The notes below the pieces were generated by a model, which did not search any database, was not told where the DNA came from, and saw only the letters and a program-made list of their open reading frames with translations. Below, one piece after another: positions 32,610 through 42,576 of a stretch of DNA of 64,000 nucleotides. The DNA comes from Nocardioides marmorisolisilvae (GTDB lineage: Bacteria; Actinomycetota; Actinomycetes; Propionibacteriales; Nocardioidaceae). Position 1 is the stretch's first letter, and every line of letters starts with the position of its first letter. Where the stretch lies: positions 248,001-312,000 of the forward strand of contig NZ_CP134227.1 of assembly GCF_031656915.1 (NCBI RefSeq), written 5' to 3'. A program made the position numbers and the translations under genes.

Positions 32610-34555
32610 CGGCGGGCACGAAGGCGTGGGAGCTCTTCCGCGACGACCCCGACGTCGTCGCCGCCCGGGTCAACGGTGAGCTGAGAGACCTCGCCCACGA
32701 GCTGTTCGCCGACGACGAGGTCGAGGGCGTCGTGATCGACAGCCCGGACGGGCGCGCGATCCTGCGGCACTCCACTGCGCACGTGATGGCCCAGGCCGTG
32801 CAGCAGCTCTATCCGGACGCCAGGCTCGGCATCGGTCCGCCGATCGAGAACGGCTTCTACTACGACTTCGACGTTGAGACCCCCTTCGTGCCGGACGACC
32901 TCGACAAGATCGAGTCCCTGATGCGCAAGATCATCAAGGCCAACCAACGGTTCTCCCGTCGGGTGGTGTCCGACGACGACGCTCGCGCCGAGCTCTCCGA
33001 CGAGCCCTACAAGCTGGAGCTGATCGGCCTCAAGGGTCCATCGGCAGCCTCAGGCGCCGGGGTCGATGAGATCGCGGAGGGCGCGTCTGCGGAGGTCGGC
33101 GCCGGCGAATTGACGATCTACGACAACCTCGATCGCAACGGTGACCTGGCCTGGAAGGACCTCTGCCGCGGGCCGCACCTGCCCACCACCAAGCGGATCC
33201 CCGCCTTCAAGCTGATGCGCACCGCAGCGGCGTACTGGCGGGGCAACGAGAAGAACAAGCAGCTGCAGCGCATCTACGGCACCGCGTGGGAGTCCAAGGA
33301 GGCGCTGGCCGAGCACCTGCACCGGCTCGAGGAGGCCGAGAAGCGCGACCACCGCAAGCTCGGCCGTGAGCTGGACCTGTTCAGCTTCCCGGACGAGATC
33401 GGCTCCGGGCTCGCCGTCTTCCACCCCAAGGGCGGCGTGATCAAGCGGGAGATGGAGGACTACGTCCGGCGTCGGCACATCGAGGAGGGCTTCGAGTACG
33501 TCGGCACGCCGCACATCACCAAGGAGGGGCTGTTCCACACCTCCGGGCACCTGCCGTACTACGAGGAGACCATGTTCCCGCCGATGGAGCTGGAGAACGC
33601 GCGGTACTTCCTCAAGGCGATGAACTGCCCGATGCACAACCTGATCTACCAGTCCCGGCAGCGCTCCTATCGTGAGCTGCCCTTACGGCTGTTCGAGTTC
33701 GGTGGCGTCTACCGCTACGAGAAGTCCGGGGTGGTGCACGGGCTGACCCGGGTGCGTGGGATGACCCAGGACGACTCACACTCCTACGTCACCCCCGAGC
33801 AGGCGCCCGACGAGGTCAAGCACCTGCTGTCCTTCGTGCTCGGCCTGCTCAAGGACTTCGGGCTCGACGAGTTCTACCTCGAGCTGTCCACCCGCGACGA
33901 CAGGCGCAAGGACAAGTTCATCGGCACCGACGAGCAGTGGGAGACCGCGACCCGGGTGCTGGAGCAGGTCGGCGACGAGACCGGGCTCGATCTGGTGCCG
34001 GACCCGGGGGGCGCGGCGTTCTACGGTCCGAAGATCTCCGTGCAGGCGCGCGATGCGATCGGCCGGACCTGGCAGCTGTCGACGATCCAGTACGACTTCG
34101 GCCAGCCGACCGGCTTCGGGCTCACCTACACCGCCGCGGACGGGTCCCACCAGCAGCCGGTGATGATTCACTCCGCCAAGTTCGGCTCGATCGAGCGGTT
34201 CATCGGCGTGCTCACCGAGCACTACGCCGGCGCGTTCCCGCCTTGGCTCGCGCCGGTGCAGGTGGAGGGGATCCCGATCGCCGAGCGGCACGTCGACTAC
34301 CTCTACGACGTCGCACGCAGGCTGAAGGCGAGGGGGCTGCGCGCCGAGGTCGACGACTCCGACGACCGGATGCAGAAGAAGATCCGCAACGCGCAGCTGC
34401 AGAAGGTGCCGTTCATGATGATCGCCGGCGATGACGACGTCGCGGCGGGCGCAGTGAGCTTCCGATACCGCGACGGCCGGCAGGACAACGGTGTCCCGGT
34501 CGATGAGGCGATCGATCGCGTCGCCTCCGCCGTGGCCTCGCGCGAGCAGGTCTGA
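32552..34555 (+). CDS. thrS: threonine-tRNA ligase
   Basis: 667 residues. TGS domain ([20 protein letters not shown]), second additional domain with the editing motif [12 protein letters not shown], class II catalytic core with motif 2 (FRYE-like [20 protein letters not shown]), the zinc-binding MNCPMH, and motif 3 ([16 protein letters not shown]). Anticodon-binding C-terminus. GTG start at 32552 (VSDVPIKV) with GGAG 8 nt upstream. First gene of the conserved thrS-HIT-IMPase-pgsA-pdxS run. Confidence 0.96.
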   Translation: MSDVPIKVITPAGDAERTVTAGTKAWELFRDDPDVVAARVNGELRDLAHELFADDEVEGVVIDSPDGRAILRHSTAHVMAQAVQQLYPDARLGIGPPIENGFYYDFDVETPFVPDDLDKIESLMRKIIKANQRFSRRVVSDDDARAELSDEPYKLELIGLKGPSAASGAGVDEIAEGASAEVGAGELTIYDNLDRNGDLAWKDLCRGPHLPTTKRIPAFKLMRTAAAYWRGNEKNKQLQRIYGTAWESKEALAEHLHRLEEAEKRDHRKLGRELDLFSFPDEIGSGLAVFHPKGGVIKREMEDYVRRRHIEEGFEYVGTPHITKEGLFHTSGHLPYYEETMFPPMELENARYFLKAMNCPMHNLIYQSRQRSYRELPLRLFEFGGVYRYEKSGVVHGLTRVRGMTQDDSHSYVTPEQAPDEVKHLLSFVLGLLKDFGLDEFYLELSTRDDRRKDKFIGTDEQWETATRVLEQVGDETGLDLVPDPGGAAFYGPKISVQARDAIGRTWQLSTIQYDFGQPTGFGLTYTAADGSHQQPVMIHSAKFGSIERFIGVLTEHYAGAFPPWLAPVQVEGIPIAERHVDYLYDVARRLKARGLRAEVDDSDDRMQKKIRNAQLQKVPFMMIAGDDDVAAGAVSFRYRDGRQDNGVPVDEAIDRVASAVASREQV

Positions 34556-34559
34556 GCAC

Positions 34560-35111
34560 GTGGGCCACGAGCACGTGGACGAGGAGATCCGCCAGGACGG
34601 AGTCGGGGAGGCAGACGAGCTCGAGCGGCTGTGGACGCCGTACCGGATGGCCTACATCCGCGGTGAGAACAAGCCCACCGACGAGAGCGTGGGGGAGTGC
34701 CCGTTCTGCCGGATCGGATCGGTCGATGACGACGAGCGCACGCTGGTCGTGCACCGGGGCCGGGCCAGCTTCGTGGTCCTGAACCTCTACCCGTACGCCG
34801 CCGGCCACCTGATGGTGTGCCCGTTCCGGCACGTCTCCGACTACACCGAGCTCGACGACACCGAGACCGGTGAGCTCGCCGCTCTGACCAAGCGCGCGAT
34901 GAGCGTGCTGCGGTCGGTCAGCCACGCCCAGGGGTTCAACATCGGCATGAACCAGGGGTCGGTCGCAGGAGCGGGCATCGCCGCGCACCTGCACCAGCAC
35001 GTGGTGCCCCGCTGGGGCGGCGACCAGAACTTCATGCCGATCATCGGGCACACCAAGACACTGCCCGAGCTGCTGCACGACACGCGCAGGCTGCTCGCCG
35101 ACGCGTGGTGA
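34560..35111 (+). CDS. HIT-family hydrolase/phosphorylase (Ap4A-type)
   Basis: 183 residues from GTG at 34560, 4 nt after thrS. HIT motif HLHQHVVPRW, and an N-terminal ECPFCRIG zinc-type pair. The ortholog position next to thrS in mycobacteria (Rv2613c) encodes a diadenosine tetraphosphate phosphorylase, so degradation of Ap4A made by aminoacyl-tRNA synthetases is a plausible role. An alternative GTG start lies at 34575. Confidence 0.88.
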   Translation: MGHEHVDEEIRQDGVGEADELERLWTPYRMAYIRGENKPTDESVGECPFCRIGSVDDDERTLVVHRGRASFVVLNLYPYAAGHLMVCPFRHVSDYTELDDTETGELAALTKRAMSVLRSVSHAQGFNIGMNQGSVAGAGIAAHLHQHVVPRWGGDQNFMPIIGHTKTLPELLHDTRRLLADAW

Positions 35112-35137
35112 GCCCCGATCGGGGGCATGGTGAGGGC

Positions 35138-35905
35138 ATGACCGACCTGACTGCAGACGCAGCCCTGGCCGCCGACCTCGTCCGGGAGGCCGGGGCTCTT
35201 GCCAACGAGCTGCGGGGGCCGGACCTGGTCGCCGAGGAGAAGACCTCGGTCTCCGACCTGGTCACCGCGGCCGACCGTGCCGCGGAGCGGTTGGTCACCG
35301 ACCACCTCGCGGCGTGGCGACCCGACGACGGGGTGATCGGCGAGGAGGGCGCATCGCGGACGAGCACCTCCGGGCGCACCTGGGTCATCGACCCGGTGGA
35401 CGGCACCTACAACTTCGTCCAGGGACTCACCTGGTGGTGCTCCGCGGTGGCTCTCGTGGCCGACGACGACGTCCTGCTCGGGGCGGTCTACCACCCGCAC
35501 GAGGACGCGCTCTACGTCGGCGGGCCGGGGCTCCCCTCGACCCGCAACGGTGAGCTGCTGCACCCGATGACCGATGTCGCCCTGGCCGACGCCTGCCTGA
35601 CCACCTACCTCCACCCACCGCTGTACGGCGGTCCCGTGGGTGAGGTGTTCGGCCGGATGGTCGGCCGGGCGGCGACCCTGCGGATGCTCGGCTCGGGCAC
35701 GCTCGACTCGATGGCGGTGGCCCAGGGCCAGGCACACGTGCGCTGCCAGCACTCGGTGGCCGCGTGGGACTGGCTCCCCGGAGCCGCGATCATCCGCGGG
35801 GCCGGCGGCGCGGCCCGCCGTACCGAGGCCGGCGGGGTGGTGTGGTCCGTGGCCGGCGCGCCCACGGCGGTGGACGAGGTCTGTGCCGCCCTCGCGGACC
35901 GGTAG
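35138..35905 (+). CDS. inositol monophosphatase family protein
   Basis: 255 residues. Mg-binding motifs GEEGA, DPVDGTYNFVQGLTWW and the C-terminal WDWLPGAAIIRGAGG are intact. May dephosphorylate inositol phosphate or a related sugar phosphate (histidinol phosphate phosphatases of this family look similar). ATG at 35138 after GGTGAGGG. Its place before a phosphatidylinositol-type synthase fits an inositol-lipid role. Confidence 0.86.
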   Translation: MTDLTADAALAADLVREAGALANELRGPDLVAEEKTSVSDLVTAADRAAERLVTDHLAAWRPDDGVIGEEGASRTSTSGRTWVIDPVDGTYNFVQGLTWWCSAVALVADDDVLLGAVYHPHEDALYVGGPGLPSTRNGELLHPMTDVALADACLTTYLHPPLYGGPVGEVFGRMVGRAATLRMLGSGTLDSMAVAQGQAHVRCQHSVAAWDWLPGAAIIRGAGGAARRTEAGGVVWSVAGAPTAVDEVCAALADR

Positions 35906-35917
35906 CCTGCTCCCGCC

Positions 35918-36604
35918 ATGCTTGAGAGATTCCGCCAGTTCTGGACCCGCTTCTGGGCCCCCGTCGCGCACCTGTTCATCAGGGCGGGGATCAGCCCCAA
36001 CACGGTCACCTTCGTCGGCACCGTCGGCGTGGTCGCCGGTGCGCTGATCTTCTTCCCCCGCGGTGGCCTGATCTGGGGTGTCCTGGTCATCACTGCCTTC
36101 GTCTTCAGCGACATCATCGACGGCTACATGGCGCGGACGACCGGCCAGGTCTCGCCGTTCGGGGCCTTCTGGGACTCGACCCTGGATCGGATCGGGGACG
36201 CCGCGATCTTCGGTGGCCTGGCGATGTACTACGTCGGTCCCGGCGACAACCATTGGTTCGCGGCGCTGGCGATCTACTGCCTGAGCATGGGCTCGGTCAC
36301 CTCCTATGCCCGGGCTCGGGCCGAGTCGCTGGGGATGCAGGCCAAGGTCGGGATCGCCGAGCGGGCCGACCGGCTGGTGTCGATCCTGGTCATCACCGGT
36401 CTGGCCGACATCGTCAACCGCGCCGGGGTGGGCAGGGACGCGCTCTACGCCATCCCGGTCACCCTCGGGGTACTCGCCATCGCCAGCACGATCACCGTGT
36501 TCCAGCGGGTCGTGGTCGTGCACCAGCAGGCCCTGGCGCTCGTCGCGCAGGTCCCCGATGACGGCGCCGCTCCGTCGACGTCCCGCGACGGTTCCCCCGG
36601 CTGA
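35918..36604 (+). CDS. CDP-alcohol phosphatidyltransferase (PgsA1/PIP-synthase-like)
   Basis: 228-residue membrane enzyme. The CDP-alcohol signature D-x2-DG-x2-AR-x8-G-x3-D-x3-D is complete in [18 protein letters not shown] with AFWDSTLD. About six TM segments. The mycobacterial neighbour in the same position makes phosphatidylinositol phosphate, so the same is inferred here. Short gap (12 nt) after the IMPase gene. Confidence 0.88.
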   Translation: MLERFRQFWTRFWAPVAHLFIRAGISPNTVTFVGTVGVVAGALIFFPRGGLIWGVLVITAFVFSDIIDGYMARTTGQVSPFGAFWDSTLDRIGDAAIFGGLAMYYVGPGDNHWFAALAIYCLSMGSVTSYARARAESLGMQAKVGIAERADRLVSILVITGLADIVNRAGVGRDALYAIPVTLGVLAIASTITVFQRVVVVHQQALALVAQVPDDGAAPSTSRDGSPG

Positions 36605-36623
36605 ACGATCCGGCCGCACACCG

Positions 36624-36636
36624 TAGAATCGGGGAT
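36624..36636 (+). promoter_or_regulatory. leaderless -10 of pdxS
   Basis: TAGAAT at 36624-36629, 7 nt before the ATG at 36637. Confidence 0.55.
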
Positions 36637-37554
36637 ATGGCACAGACCCAGGAACAGACCCCCACCTCCACCCCCGGAACCGGCACCTCGCGCGTCAAGC
36701 GCGGCATGGCCGAGATGCTCAAGGGCGGTGTGATCATGGACGTGGTCACCTCCGAGCAGGCGAAGATCGCCGAGGACGCCGGTGCGGTCGCGGTGATGGC
36801 GCTGGAGCGGGTGCCCGCGGACATTCGGGCGCAGGGTGGCGTGTCCCGGATGAGCGACCCGGACATGATCGACTCGATCATCGAGGCGGTCTCGATCCCG
36901 GTGATGGCCAAGGCCCGGATCGGGCACTTCGCCGAGGCCCAGGTGCTGCAGAGCCTGGGCGTGGACTACATCGACGAGTCCGAGGTGCTGACTCCGGCCG
37001 ACTATGTCAACCACATCGACAAGTGGGCGTTCACGGTGCCGTTCGTGTGCGGGGCCACCAACCTTGGTGAGGCCCTGCGGCGGATCTCCGAGGGCGCCGC
37101 GATGATCCGCTCCAAGGGCGAGGCGGGCACCGGTGACGTGTCCAACGCGGTCACCCACATGCGCACGATCCGCCGGGAGATCCGTCGGCTGACGGTGCTC
37201 AGCGAGGACGAGCTGTTCGTGGCGGCCAAGGAGCTGGCGGCGCCGTACGACCTGGTCAAGGAGGTCGCTGCGGCCGGGAAGCTGCCCGTGGTGCTGTTCA
37301 CCGCGGGCGGGATCGCGACGCCGGCGGATGCGGCGATGATGATGCAACTGGGGGCCGAGGGTGTCTTCGTCGGCTCGGGCATCTTCAAGTCCGGCAATCC
37401 CGCACAGCGTGCCGAGGCGATCGTCAAGGCGACCACCTTCCACGACGACCCCGACGTGGTCGCCAAGGTGTCCCGCGGGCTGGGCGAGGCGATGGTCGGC
37501 ATCAACGTCGACGAGATCCCGGCCCCGCACCGCCTCGCCGAGCGCGGCTGGTGA
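36637..37554 (+). CDS. pdxS: pyridoxal 5'-phosphate synthase, lyase subunit
   Basis: 305 residues. Near-invariant family segments: [71 protein letters not shown]. Condenses ribose 5-phosphate, glyceraldehyde 3-phosphate and ammonia from PdxT. Its partner pdxT lies 8 kb downstream instead of adjacent. Confidence 0.97.
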   Translation: MAQTQEQTPTSTPGTGTSRVKRGMAEMLKGGVIMDVVTSEQAKIAEDAGAVAVMALERVPADIRAQGGVSRMSDPDMIDSIIEAVSIPVMAKARIGHFAEAQVLQSLGVDYIDESEVLTPADYVNHIDKWAFTVPFVCGATNLGEALRRISEGAAMIRSKGEAGTGDVSNAVTHMRTIRREIRRLTVLSEDELFVAAKELAAPYDLVKEVAAAGKLPVVLFTAGGIATPADAAMMMQLGAEGVFVGSGIFKSGNPAQRAEAIVKATTFHDDPDVVAKVSRGLGEAMVGINVDEIPAPHRLAERGW

Positions 37555-37563
37555 CCCAGCTCC

Positions 37564-38103
37564 GTGACTGACCTCGCGCACACCCGTGGGTGGGTGCGCG
37601 ACCTGGTGCGGTCGGGACTGATGTCTGCGCAGCAGCAGTACGACGAGGTCCGCGCCGCGATCGCCGAGGACCACCCCGACCTGCCCGCCGACGAGACCGC
37701 GCGCGCCTGGATCGCAGAGGCCGAGGCTGACTGGGCGTCCGACGCCTCGGCCTGGCCGGATCGCACCGACTTCGACCTGTTGCAGCGTGCCCTGACGCAG
37801 GTCCAGGCGCGCGGCCTCATGGTCCTGCAGGGCTGCCCCGACCACTGGTCGGCGAAGGCGGCGCTGGAGCACGCTCCGGAGTGCCGGGGGATCGTCTGGT
37901 TCACCCCGCCGGACGTCTGGCACGCGATCGACGAGGCGATGCTCGAGGTCAACCTCTGGCACCCGACCACCGCCAACGCGGCGCCCGGCGACGCCCTGCT
38001 GGACGAGGTCCTGGAGGTGTTCGCGGTCCAGGGGCTGCCGGCGCGCTTCGACGAGGGGCGGATCGAGGTGACCGCGCGGTGGCAACGCCGTCCCGGCGAG
38101 TGA
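37564..38103 (+). CDS. hypothetical protein, DUF6891-like
   Basis: 179 residues from GTG at 37564, 9 nt after pdxS. GWVRDLVRSGLMSAQQQYDE, LTQVQARGLMVLQGC and the C-terminal LPARFDEGRIEVTARWQRR match my memory of the DUF6891 family; this was not checked. Soluble, no catalytic motif known. Probably cotranscribed with pdxS. Confidence 0.62.
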   Translation: MTDLAHTRGWVRDLVRSGLMSAQQQYDEVRAAIAEDHPDLPADETARAWIAEAEADWASDASAWPDRTDFDLLQRALTQVQARGLMVLQGCPDHWSAKAALEHAPECRGIVWFTPPDVWHAIDEAMLEVNLWHPTTANAAPGDALLDEVLEVFAVQGLPARFDEGRIEVTARWQRRPGE

Positions 38104-38152
38104 GTCGGGTCACAGCCGCACGGTTGGTGTGACGCGGCGTCGCGGTTACCTA

Positions 38153-38182
38153 TTTACATGTGACTGCGAGTCGCACTAACTT
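38153..38182 (+). promoter_or_regulatory. promoter with palindrome before the diiron oxygenase
   Basis: TTTACA (38153-38158) and TAACTT (38177-38182), 18-bp spacer. TGCGAGTCGCA (38165-38175), a 5-bp inverted repeat, lies in the spacer and is a candidate site for the TetR regulator encoded at 40888. Confidence 0.45.
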
Positions 38183-38221
38183 TGGTGACTTCAGGCAGAC
38201 GACTCACCCGAGGGGTGCGAG

Positions 38222-39202
38222 ATGACCGCGATCGAGACCGAACGACTCACCGCCGACAAGCTCACGTACGACGAGAAGCTCCGCACGCTGTCGGAGGGCT
38301 CGGTCCACCAGCACTTCGACCCGTGGACCGACATCGACTGGGATGCCGCCGGCTTCGTCGTCGACGCCAGCGACCCGCGCTGGGTGCTGCCGGAGACCGA
38401 CGCGCTCGGCCGGCACCCTTGGTACCGGGCCCTCCCGCTCGAGCGACAGATCGAGGTCGGACTCTGGCGTCAGGCCAACGTCGCGAAGGTCGGGCTGCAG
38501 TTCGAGAACGTGCTGATCCGCGGGCTGATGGAGCACGTGATGACGCTGCCCAACGGGTCGGCCGAGTTCCGCTACTGCACCCATGAGGCCACCGAGGAGA
38601 CCCACCACACCCAGATGTTCCAGGAGTTCGTCAACCGCACCGGGGCCGACGTACCCGGCGGGCCGGCGTACTTCCGTGCGCTGGCGACGTTCCTGCCGCT
38701 CGCCGCCCGCTACCTGCCGTCGGTGTTCTTCATCGGCGTGCTCGCCGGCGAGGAGCCGATCGACCACGTGCAGAAGGCGATCCTGCGCGCCGGGGACGAG
38801 ATGCATCCGCTGCTGCAGCGGATCATGCAGATCCACGTCGCCGAGGAGGCCCGCCACATCTCCTTCGCCCACGAGTACCTCAAGCGTCGGGTGCCCCGCC
38901 AGGGCCGGCTCCAGCGTGCCGCGCTATCGGTGGTGTTCCCGGTGGTGATGCGGGTGCTGTGTGACGTGATCATGGTGCCGGGCAAGGAGATGACCCGCGA
39001 CGTCGGCGTCCCGAAGGACGTCCTCGACGAGGTGTTCTGGGACAGCCCCGACGGGCACCGGCTGCTCCGTGAGCTGTTCTCCGACGTGCGGATGCTCGCC
39101 GAGGAGCTCGACCTGATGAACCCGGTCTCGCGCCGGGTGTGGCGGCTGCTGCGGATCGACGGGCGTCCGGCGCGCTACCGCAGCGAGCCCGCTGCGGCCT
39201 GA
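38222..39202 (+). CDS. AurF-type diiron oxygenase
   Basis: 326 residues. Diiron ligands of the AurF/N-oxygenase family appear as VGLQFENVLIRGLMEH, EATEETHHTQMFQEF, LAGEEPIDH and HVAEEARHISFAHEY, giving the repeated E/ExxH pattern in a four-helix bundle. Family members oxygenate amines or fatty acyl chains using electrons from ferredoxin; the next gene supplies such a reductase. Substrate unknown. Confidence 0.82.
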   Translation: MTAIETERLTADKLTYDEKLRTLSEGSVHQHFDPWTDIDWDAAGFVVDASDPRWVLPETDALGRHPWYRALPLERQIEVGLWRQANVAKVGLQFENVLIRGLMEHVMTLPNGSAEFRYCTHEATEETHHTQMFQEFVNRTGADVPGGPAYFRALATFLPLAARYLPSVFFIGVLAGEEPIDHVQKAILRAGDEMHPLLQRIMQIHVAEEARHISFAHEYLKRRVPRQGRLQRAALSVVFPVVMRVLCDVIMVPGKEMTRDVGVPKDVLDEVFWDSPDGHRLLRELFSDVRMLAEELDLMNPVSRRVWRLLRIDGRPARYRSEPAAA

Positions 39203-39215
39203 GGCGGGCTCCGTC

Positions 39216-40877
39216 GTGCCCTACGTCGTCACCCAGTCGTGCTGTGCGGACGCCTCCTGCGTGCTGGCCTGCCCGGTCAACTGCATCCATCCCGCGCCCG
39301 GTGAGCCCGGCTTCGGGTCCTCGGAGATGGTCTACGTCGACCCACGGTCATGCGTCGACTGCGGTGCGTGCACGACCGCGTGTCCGGTCGGCGCCATCAA
39401 GCCGCACACCAAGTTGACCGAGGAGGAGCTGCCGTTCCTGGCGCTCAACTCCGACTACTTCGTCGCCGAGCCGCACGCCGACCGCACGCCCCTCGCCGTC
39501 GTGCAGCGGCGCGAGCGGGTGCCCGAGGCCGCCGAGGTCCGGGTGGCGGTGGTGGGCGCCGGTCCTGCCGGGATGTACGCCGCGGACGAGCTGCTGCGCC
39601 ACCCGGGTGTCCGCGTCGACGTGTTCGACCGACTGCCCACGCCGTACGGTCTGGTGCGCGCGGGCGTGGCGCCGGACCACCTGCGCACCAAGCAGGTCAC
39701 GGACCTGTTCGCCAAGGTGGAGGCGGAGGACGGCTTTCGCTACTTCCTCAACGTCGAGGTCGGTCGACACGTGCGCCTCGATGAGCTGCGTCGGCACTAC
39801 CACGGCGTGATCTTCGCCAGCGGGGCGGCGAGCGACCGGCTGCTGGGCATCCCGGGCGAGGATCTGCCCGGAAGCCAGTCCGCGACGGCGGTGGTCGGTT
39901 GGTACAACGGGCATCCCGACCATCAGGACGCCTACGTCGACCTCGGCGGCGAACGGGTCGTCGTCGTGGGCAATGGCAACGTGGCCCTCGACGTCGCGCG
40001 GATCCTGACCGCCGACCCGCACTCCCTGGCGGACACCGACGTCGCCGACCTGCCGCTGGCCACGCTGCGCGGGAGCAGGGTGCGCGAGGTCGTAGTCCTC
40101 GGTCGGCGGGGTCCTGCCGAGGCGGCCTTCACCGTGCCCGAGCTGATCGGGCTTGCCGGACTGCCCGACGTCGACGTGGTCATCGACAACGGCGGGGAGC
40201 CGATCGTGGCCGACGGGCCGCGGACGACGTTGCTCGCCGAGCTGGCAGAGCGTGCGCCGCGGCCGGGGCGTCGGCGGATCGTGCTGCGTTTCCGGACCGC
40301 ACCCGTGCGGGTGCTGGGCGAGACCTGCGTGTCGGGGGTGGAGGTCGAGCGGACCGAGCTGCGCGTGGTCGACGGCGTACCTCGTGCCTTCCCGACGGGG
40401 CAGCGCGAGGTGCTGCCGGCGACGATGGTGCTGCGCTCGGTCGGGTATCGCGGTGTGCCCGTGCCCGACCTACCCTTCGACGAGGTGACAGGGACGGTGC
40501 CCCACCTCCGGGGTCGCGTGGAACCGGGGGTGTACGTCGCCGGATGGATCAAGCGCGGCCCGACGGGATTCATCGGCACCAACAAGTGGTGCGCCGAGGA
40601 GACCGTCGATGCGCTTCTCGAGGACCTGCGGGCTGGGATTCTCGACGAGCCGGGGGGCACCGTGGAGTCGTTCGACGCCGTACTCCGTGCCGCGCAGCCA
40701 CACCTCGTCGACCTGGCTGGCTGGCGGGCCATCGACCGCACCGAGCGGGAGGCAGGCGCGATGGCGGGGCGGCCTCGGGCCAAGATCGTGGAGGTCGACT
40801 CCTTGCTCGCTGCGGCCCGGCCTCCAGAGGCTCCCCGACGGCGTCGCTTCGACGGAATGCCGCTCGTGCGCGGTTAG
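39216..40877 (+). CDS. ferredoxin-ferredoxin/NADP reductase fusion (FprB-like)
   Basis: 553 residues. The N-terminal 7Fe-type ferredoxin has CCADASCVLACPVNC and CVDCGACTTACPVG; the C-terminal adrenodoxin-reductase-like FAD/NADP module starts VAVVGAGPAGMYAADELL and has GNGNVALDVARIL for NADPH. This fused layout is that of mycobacterial FprB. It moves electrons from NADPH through its own ferredoxin, very probably to the diiron oxygenase 14 nt upstream. GTG start at 39216. Confidence 0.9.
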   Translation: MPYVVTQSCCADASCVLACPVNCIHPAPGEPGFGSSEMVYVDPRSCVDCGACTTACPVGAIKPHTKLTEEELPFLALNSDYFVAEPHADRTPLAVVQRRERVPEAAEVRVAVVGAGPAGMYAADELLRHPGVRVDVFDRLPTPYGLVRAGVAPDHLRTKQVTDLFAKVEAEDGFRYFLNVEVGRHVRLDELRRHYHGVIFASGAASDRLLGIPGEDLPGSQSATAVVGWYNGHPDHQDAYVDLGGERVVVVGNGNVALDVARILTADPHSLADTDVADLPLATLRGSRVREVVVLGRRGPAEAAFTVPELIGLAGLPDVDVVIDNGGEPIVADGPRTTLLAELAERAPRPGRRRIVLRFRTAPVRVLGETCVSGVEVERTELRVVDGVPRAFPTGQREVLPATMVLRSVGYRGVPVPDLPFDEVTGTVPHLRGRVEPGVYVAGWIKRGPTGFIGTNKWCAEETVDALLEDLRAGILDEPGGTVESFDAVLRAAQPHLVDLAGWRAIDRTEREAGAMAGRPRAKIVEVDSLLAAARPPEAPRRRRFDGMPLVRG

Positions 40878-40887
40878 AGTGCTGCGC

Positions 40888-41613
40888 GTGAGCGAGCAGC
40901 GTGACAGTGGCCGACCTGACGGTCGCCAGTCGCGCTGGGAGGAGCACAACCTCGAGCGCCGGCGTCAGATCCTCGATGCCGCCGTGGTGGTGATCGAGCG
41001 AGAGCCTGTCGGGGCCGAGGTGCACGTGCGCCAGATCGCCGACGAGGCGGGCATCGGGCGGTCCGTGATCTACCGGCACTTCGCCGACCGTGCCGACCTC
41101 GATCGGGCTGTCCAGGCGCACGTCCTTGCAGGGCTGCGCGACCGACTTGTCCCGCAGGTCACGTTGAGCGGGACGGCGGAAGAGATCATCCTGCGCATCG
41201 TCGGCGCCTATGTTGACTGGGCGGCAGACCATCCGGCGCTGCACCGGCTCTCCGAGCGAGAGCTCGGTGGCCAGGGGGAGGCATCCTCGCTCGAGGTCGT
41301 GGTCAAGGAGATCGCTGACCAGATCGGCGAGGTCATCACGATGGCGGCGGCCGTCTTCGGGCTCGAGCTCTCCGACGACGACCGTGCCGCCCTGGACCCG
41401 CTCGTCTTCGGGTTGGTCGGACTGGTCTTCGGAGCGGTACGACGGTGGCTCTGGCGCCGAGACCGCGACCCCGCCCCCCGTGCCCTGGCGGCGCTGCTCG
41501 CCCAGTCGATCTGGTTCGCCATCGACGGCCACGCCCGCGCGCGGGGGTTGGAGCTGGATCCGGACGTGCCCCTCGAGGACCTCATCGCCCGCGCCCTGAC
41601 GCCTGTGGACTAG
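40888..41613 (+). CDS. TetR-family transcriptional regulator
   Basis: 241 residues from GTG at 40888. N-terminal HTH: RRQILDAAVVVIERE, VRQIADEAGIGRSVIYRHFA. The ligand domain is hydrophobic, with a membrane-like helix LDPLVFGLVGLVFGAVRRWL. A leaderless -10 TAGAGT (40875-40880) lies 7 nt upstream, overlapping the fprB stop. It probably represses the oxygenase operon and senses its substrate (inference from position). Confidence 0.86.
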   Translation: MSEQRDSGRPDGRQSRWEEHNLERRRQILDAAVVVIEREPVGAEVHVRQIADEAGIGRSVIYRHFADRADLDRAVQAHVLAGLRDRLVPQVTLSGTAEEIILRIVGAYVDWAADHPALHRLSERELGGQGEASSLEVVVKEIADQIGEVITMAAAVFGLELSDDDRAALDPLVFGLVGLVFGAVRRWLWRRDRDPAPRALAALLAQSIWFAIDGHARARGLELDPDVPLEDLIARALTPVD

Positions 41614-41621
41614 ACCAGTAT

Positions 41622-41637
41622 GGGGCCGTTCGGCCCC
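41622..41637 (+). terminator. terminator hairpin after tetR
   Basis: GGGGCC (41622-41627), GTTC loop, GGCCCC (41632-41637), followed by TT. Separates the regulator from the secreted-protein operon. Confidence 0.55.
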
Positions 41638-41775
41638 TTCCGGTAGTCCGAACGGGTCATTTCAGCGTTCGCGCTGTCATGTTCCGCGCGTACCCGCGTC
41701 ACCATGACATTGGAGGGCTGCGCGTGGAGGGCTCGCGCACGGTCATGAGACCGATGCTTGTGAGGAGCAAAGGAC

Positions 41776-42495
41776 ATGGAAAAGACGACGAAGGCTGCCG
41801 GGAAGCGGCGGCGCAAGGCCCCACTGCTGTGGGCCGGGGGCGCGCTCGGCGCGGCGATCCTCGTGCTGGGCGTGAACGGCACGCTGTCCAGCTGGACCAG
41901 CGCGATCATCAACAACGATCACAACTCCGTCGCTTCGGCCAAGGCGGTGGCGTTGGTCGAGACGGGGACCCAGTCCGACGGCACTGCGGTGACGACGCAG
42001 TGCGATACCGCGTCCGTCGCCGACGGAACCAACACCGTGACCTGTTCGCAGCTGAACAAGTATGGCGGCGTCACCGGCGGAACGTCAGAACTCGGTACGG
42101 CGGCTACGGACAACATCACCGCATTGTCGCCCGGGGATACCCGGGACTCGGCGGTGACGCTCACGAACGACGGCACCGGCACAGGCAATCTAACCCTTGC
42201 CGCAGGGTCCTGCGGGCACGTTGTCAACGACGCCGCTGGCGGAGACACCACGGGCAACTACGACCTCTGCACCCAGATCACGGTCTCGGTTGCCTGCACG
42301 GGTGATGCGACCTTGGCTGCCACGACCCCGGTCACTCTGTCGAATTTCAACGGTTCGGGCTTCGGCTCGTTGAGCCTGGCTCCGGGCAAGTCGAGTGCGT
42401 GCACCTTCACCGTCGCGCTTCCGGCGGACACCCCCGCAGGGTTTTCGAACCAGCTGGCCTCGCAGGCCCTGACCTGGACCCTGGCCGCGGCATGA
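41776..42495 (+). CDS. exported protein with SipW-type signal peptide, paralog A
   Basis: 239 residues. A basic n-region (KRRRKAP) and hydrophobic stretch LLWAGGALGAAILVLGV lead into NGTLSSWTSAIINNDHNSVA, the conserved post-hydrophobic motif. The mature part is Thr/Ser/Gly-rich with three disulfide-type Cys pairs (CDTASVADGTNTVTC; CGHVV...DLC; ACTG...SSAC) and ends QALTWTLAAA. It is homologous to the next gene (shared NKYGG, TWTL end). Likely a beta-rich surface or fibre subunit in the TasA/camelysin style. Ribosome site AAAGGA 5 nt upstream. Confidence 0.7.
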   Translation: MEKTTKAAGKRRRKAPLLWAGGALGAAILVLGVNGTLSSWTSAIINNDHNSVASAKAVALVETGTQSDGTAVTTQCDTASVADGTNTVTCSQLNKYGGVTGGTSELGTAATDNITALSPGDTRDSAVTLTNDGTGTGNLTLAAGSCGHVVNDAAGGDTTGNYDLCTQITVSVACTGDATLAATTPVTLSNFNGSGFGSLSLAPGKSSACTFTVALPADTPAGFSNQLASQALTWTLAAA

Positions 42496-42504
42496 CGTTC
42501 TGAC

Positions 42505-42542
42505 GGGGTGGCTCCAGACGCGTGAGCATCCGGAGCCGCCCC
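42505..42542 (+). promoter_or_regulatory. intra-operon hairpin between paralogs A and B
   Basis: GGGGTGGCTCC (42505-42515) pairs with GGAGCCGCCCC (42532-42542), with one G-U pair and a 16-nt loop. Lying 10 nt after the first stop, it could attenuate transcription so that paralog A is made in excess. Confidence 0.5.
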
Positions 42543-42576
42543 GCCCCCATAACACGACCAAGTTGGAGGGAGCGTC

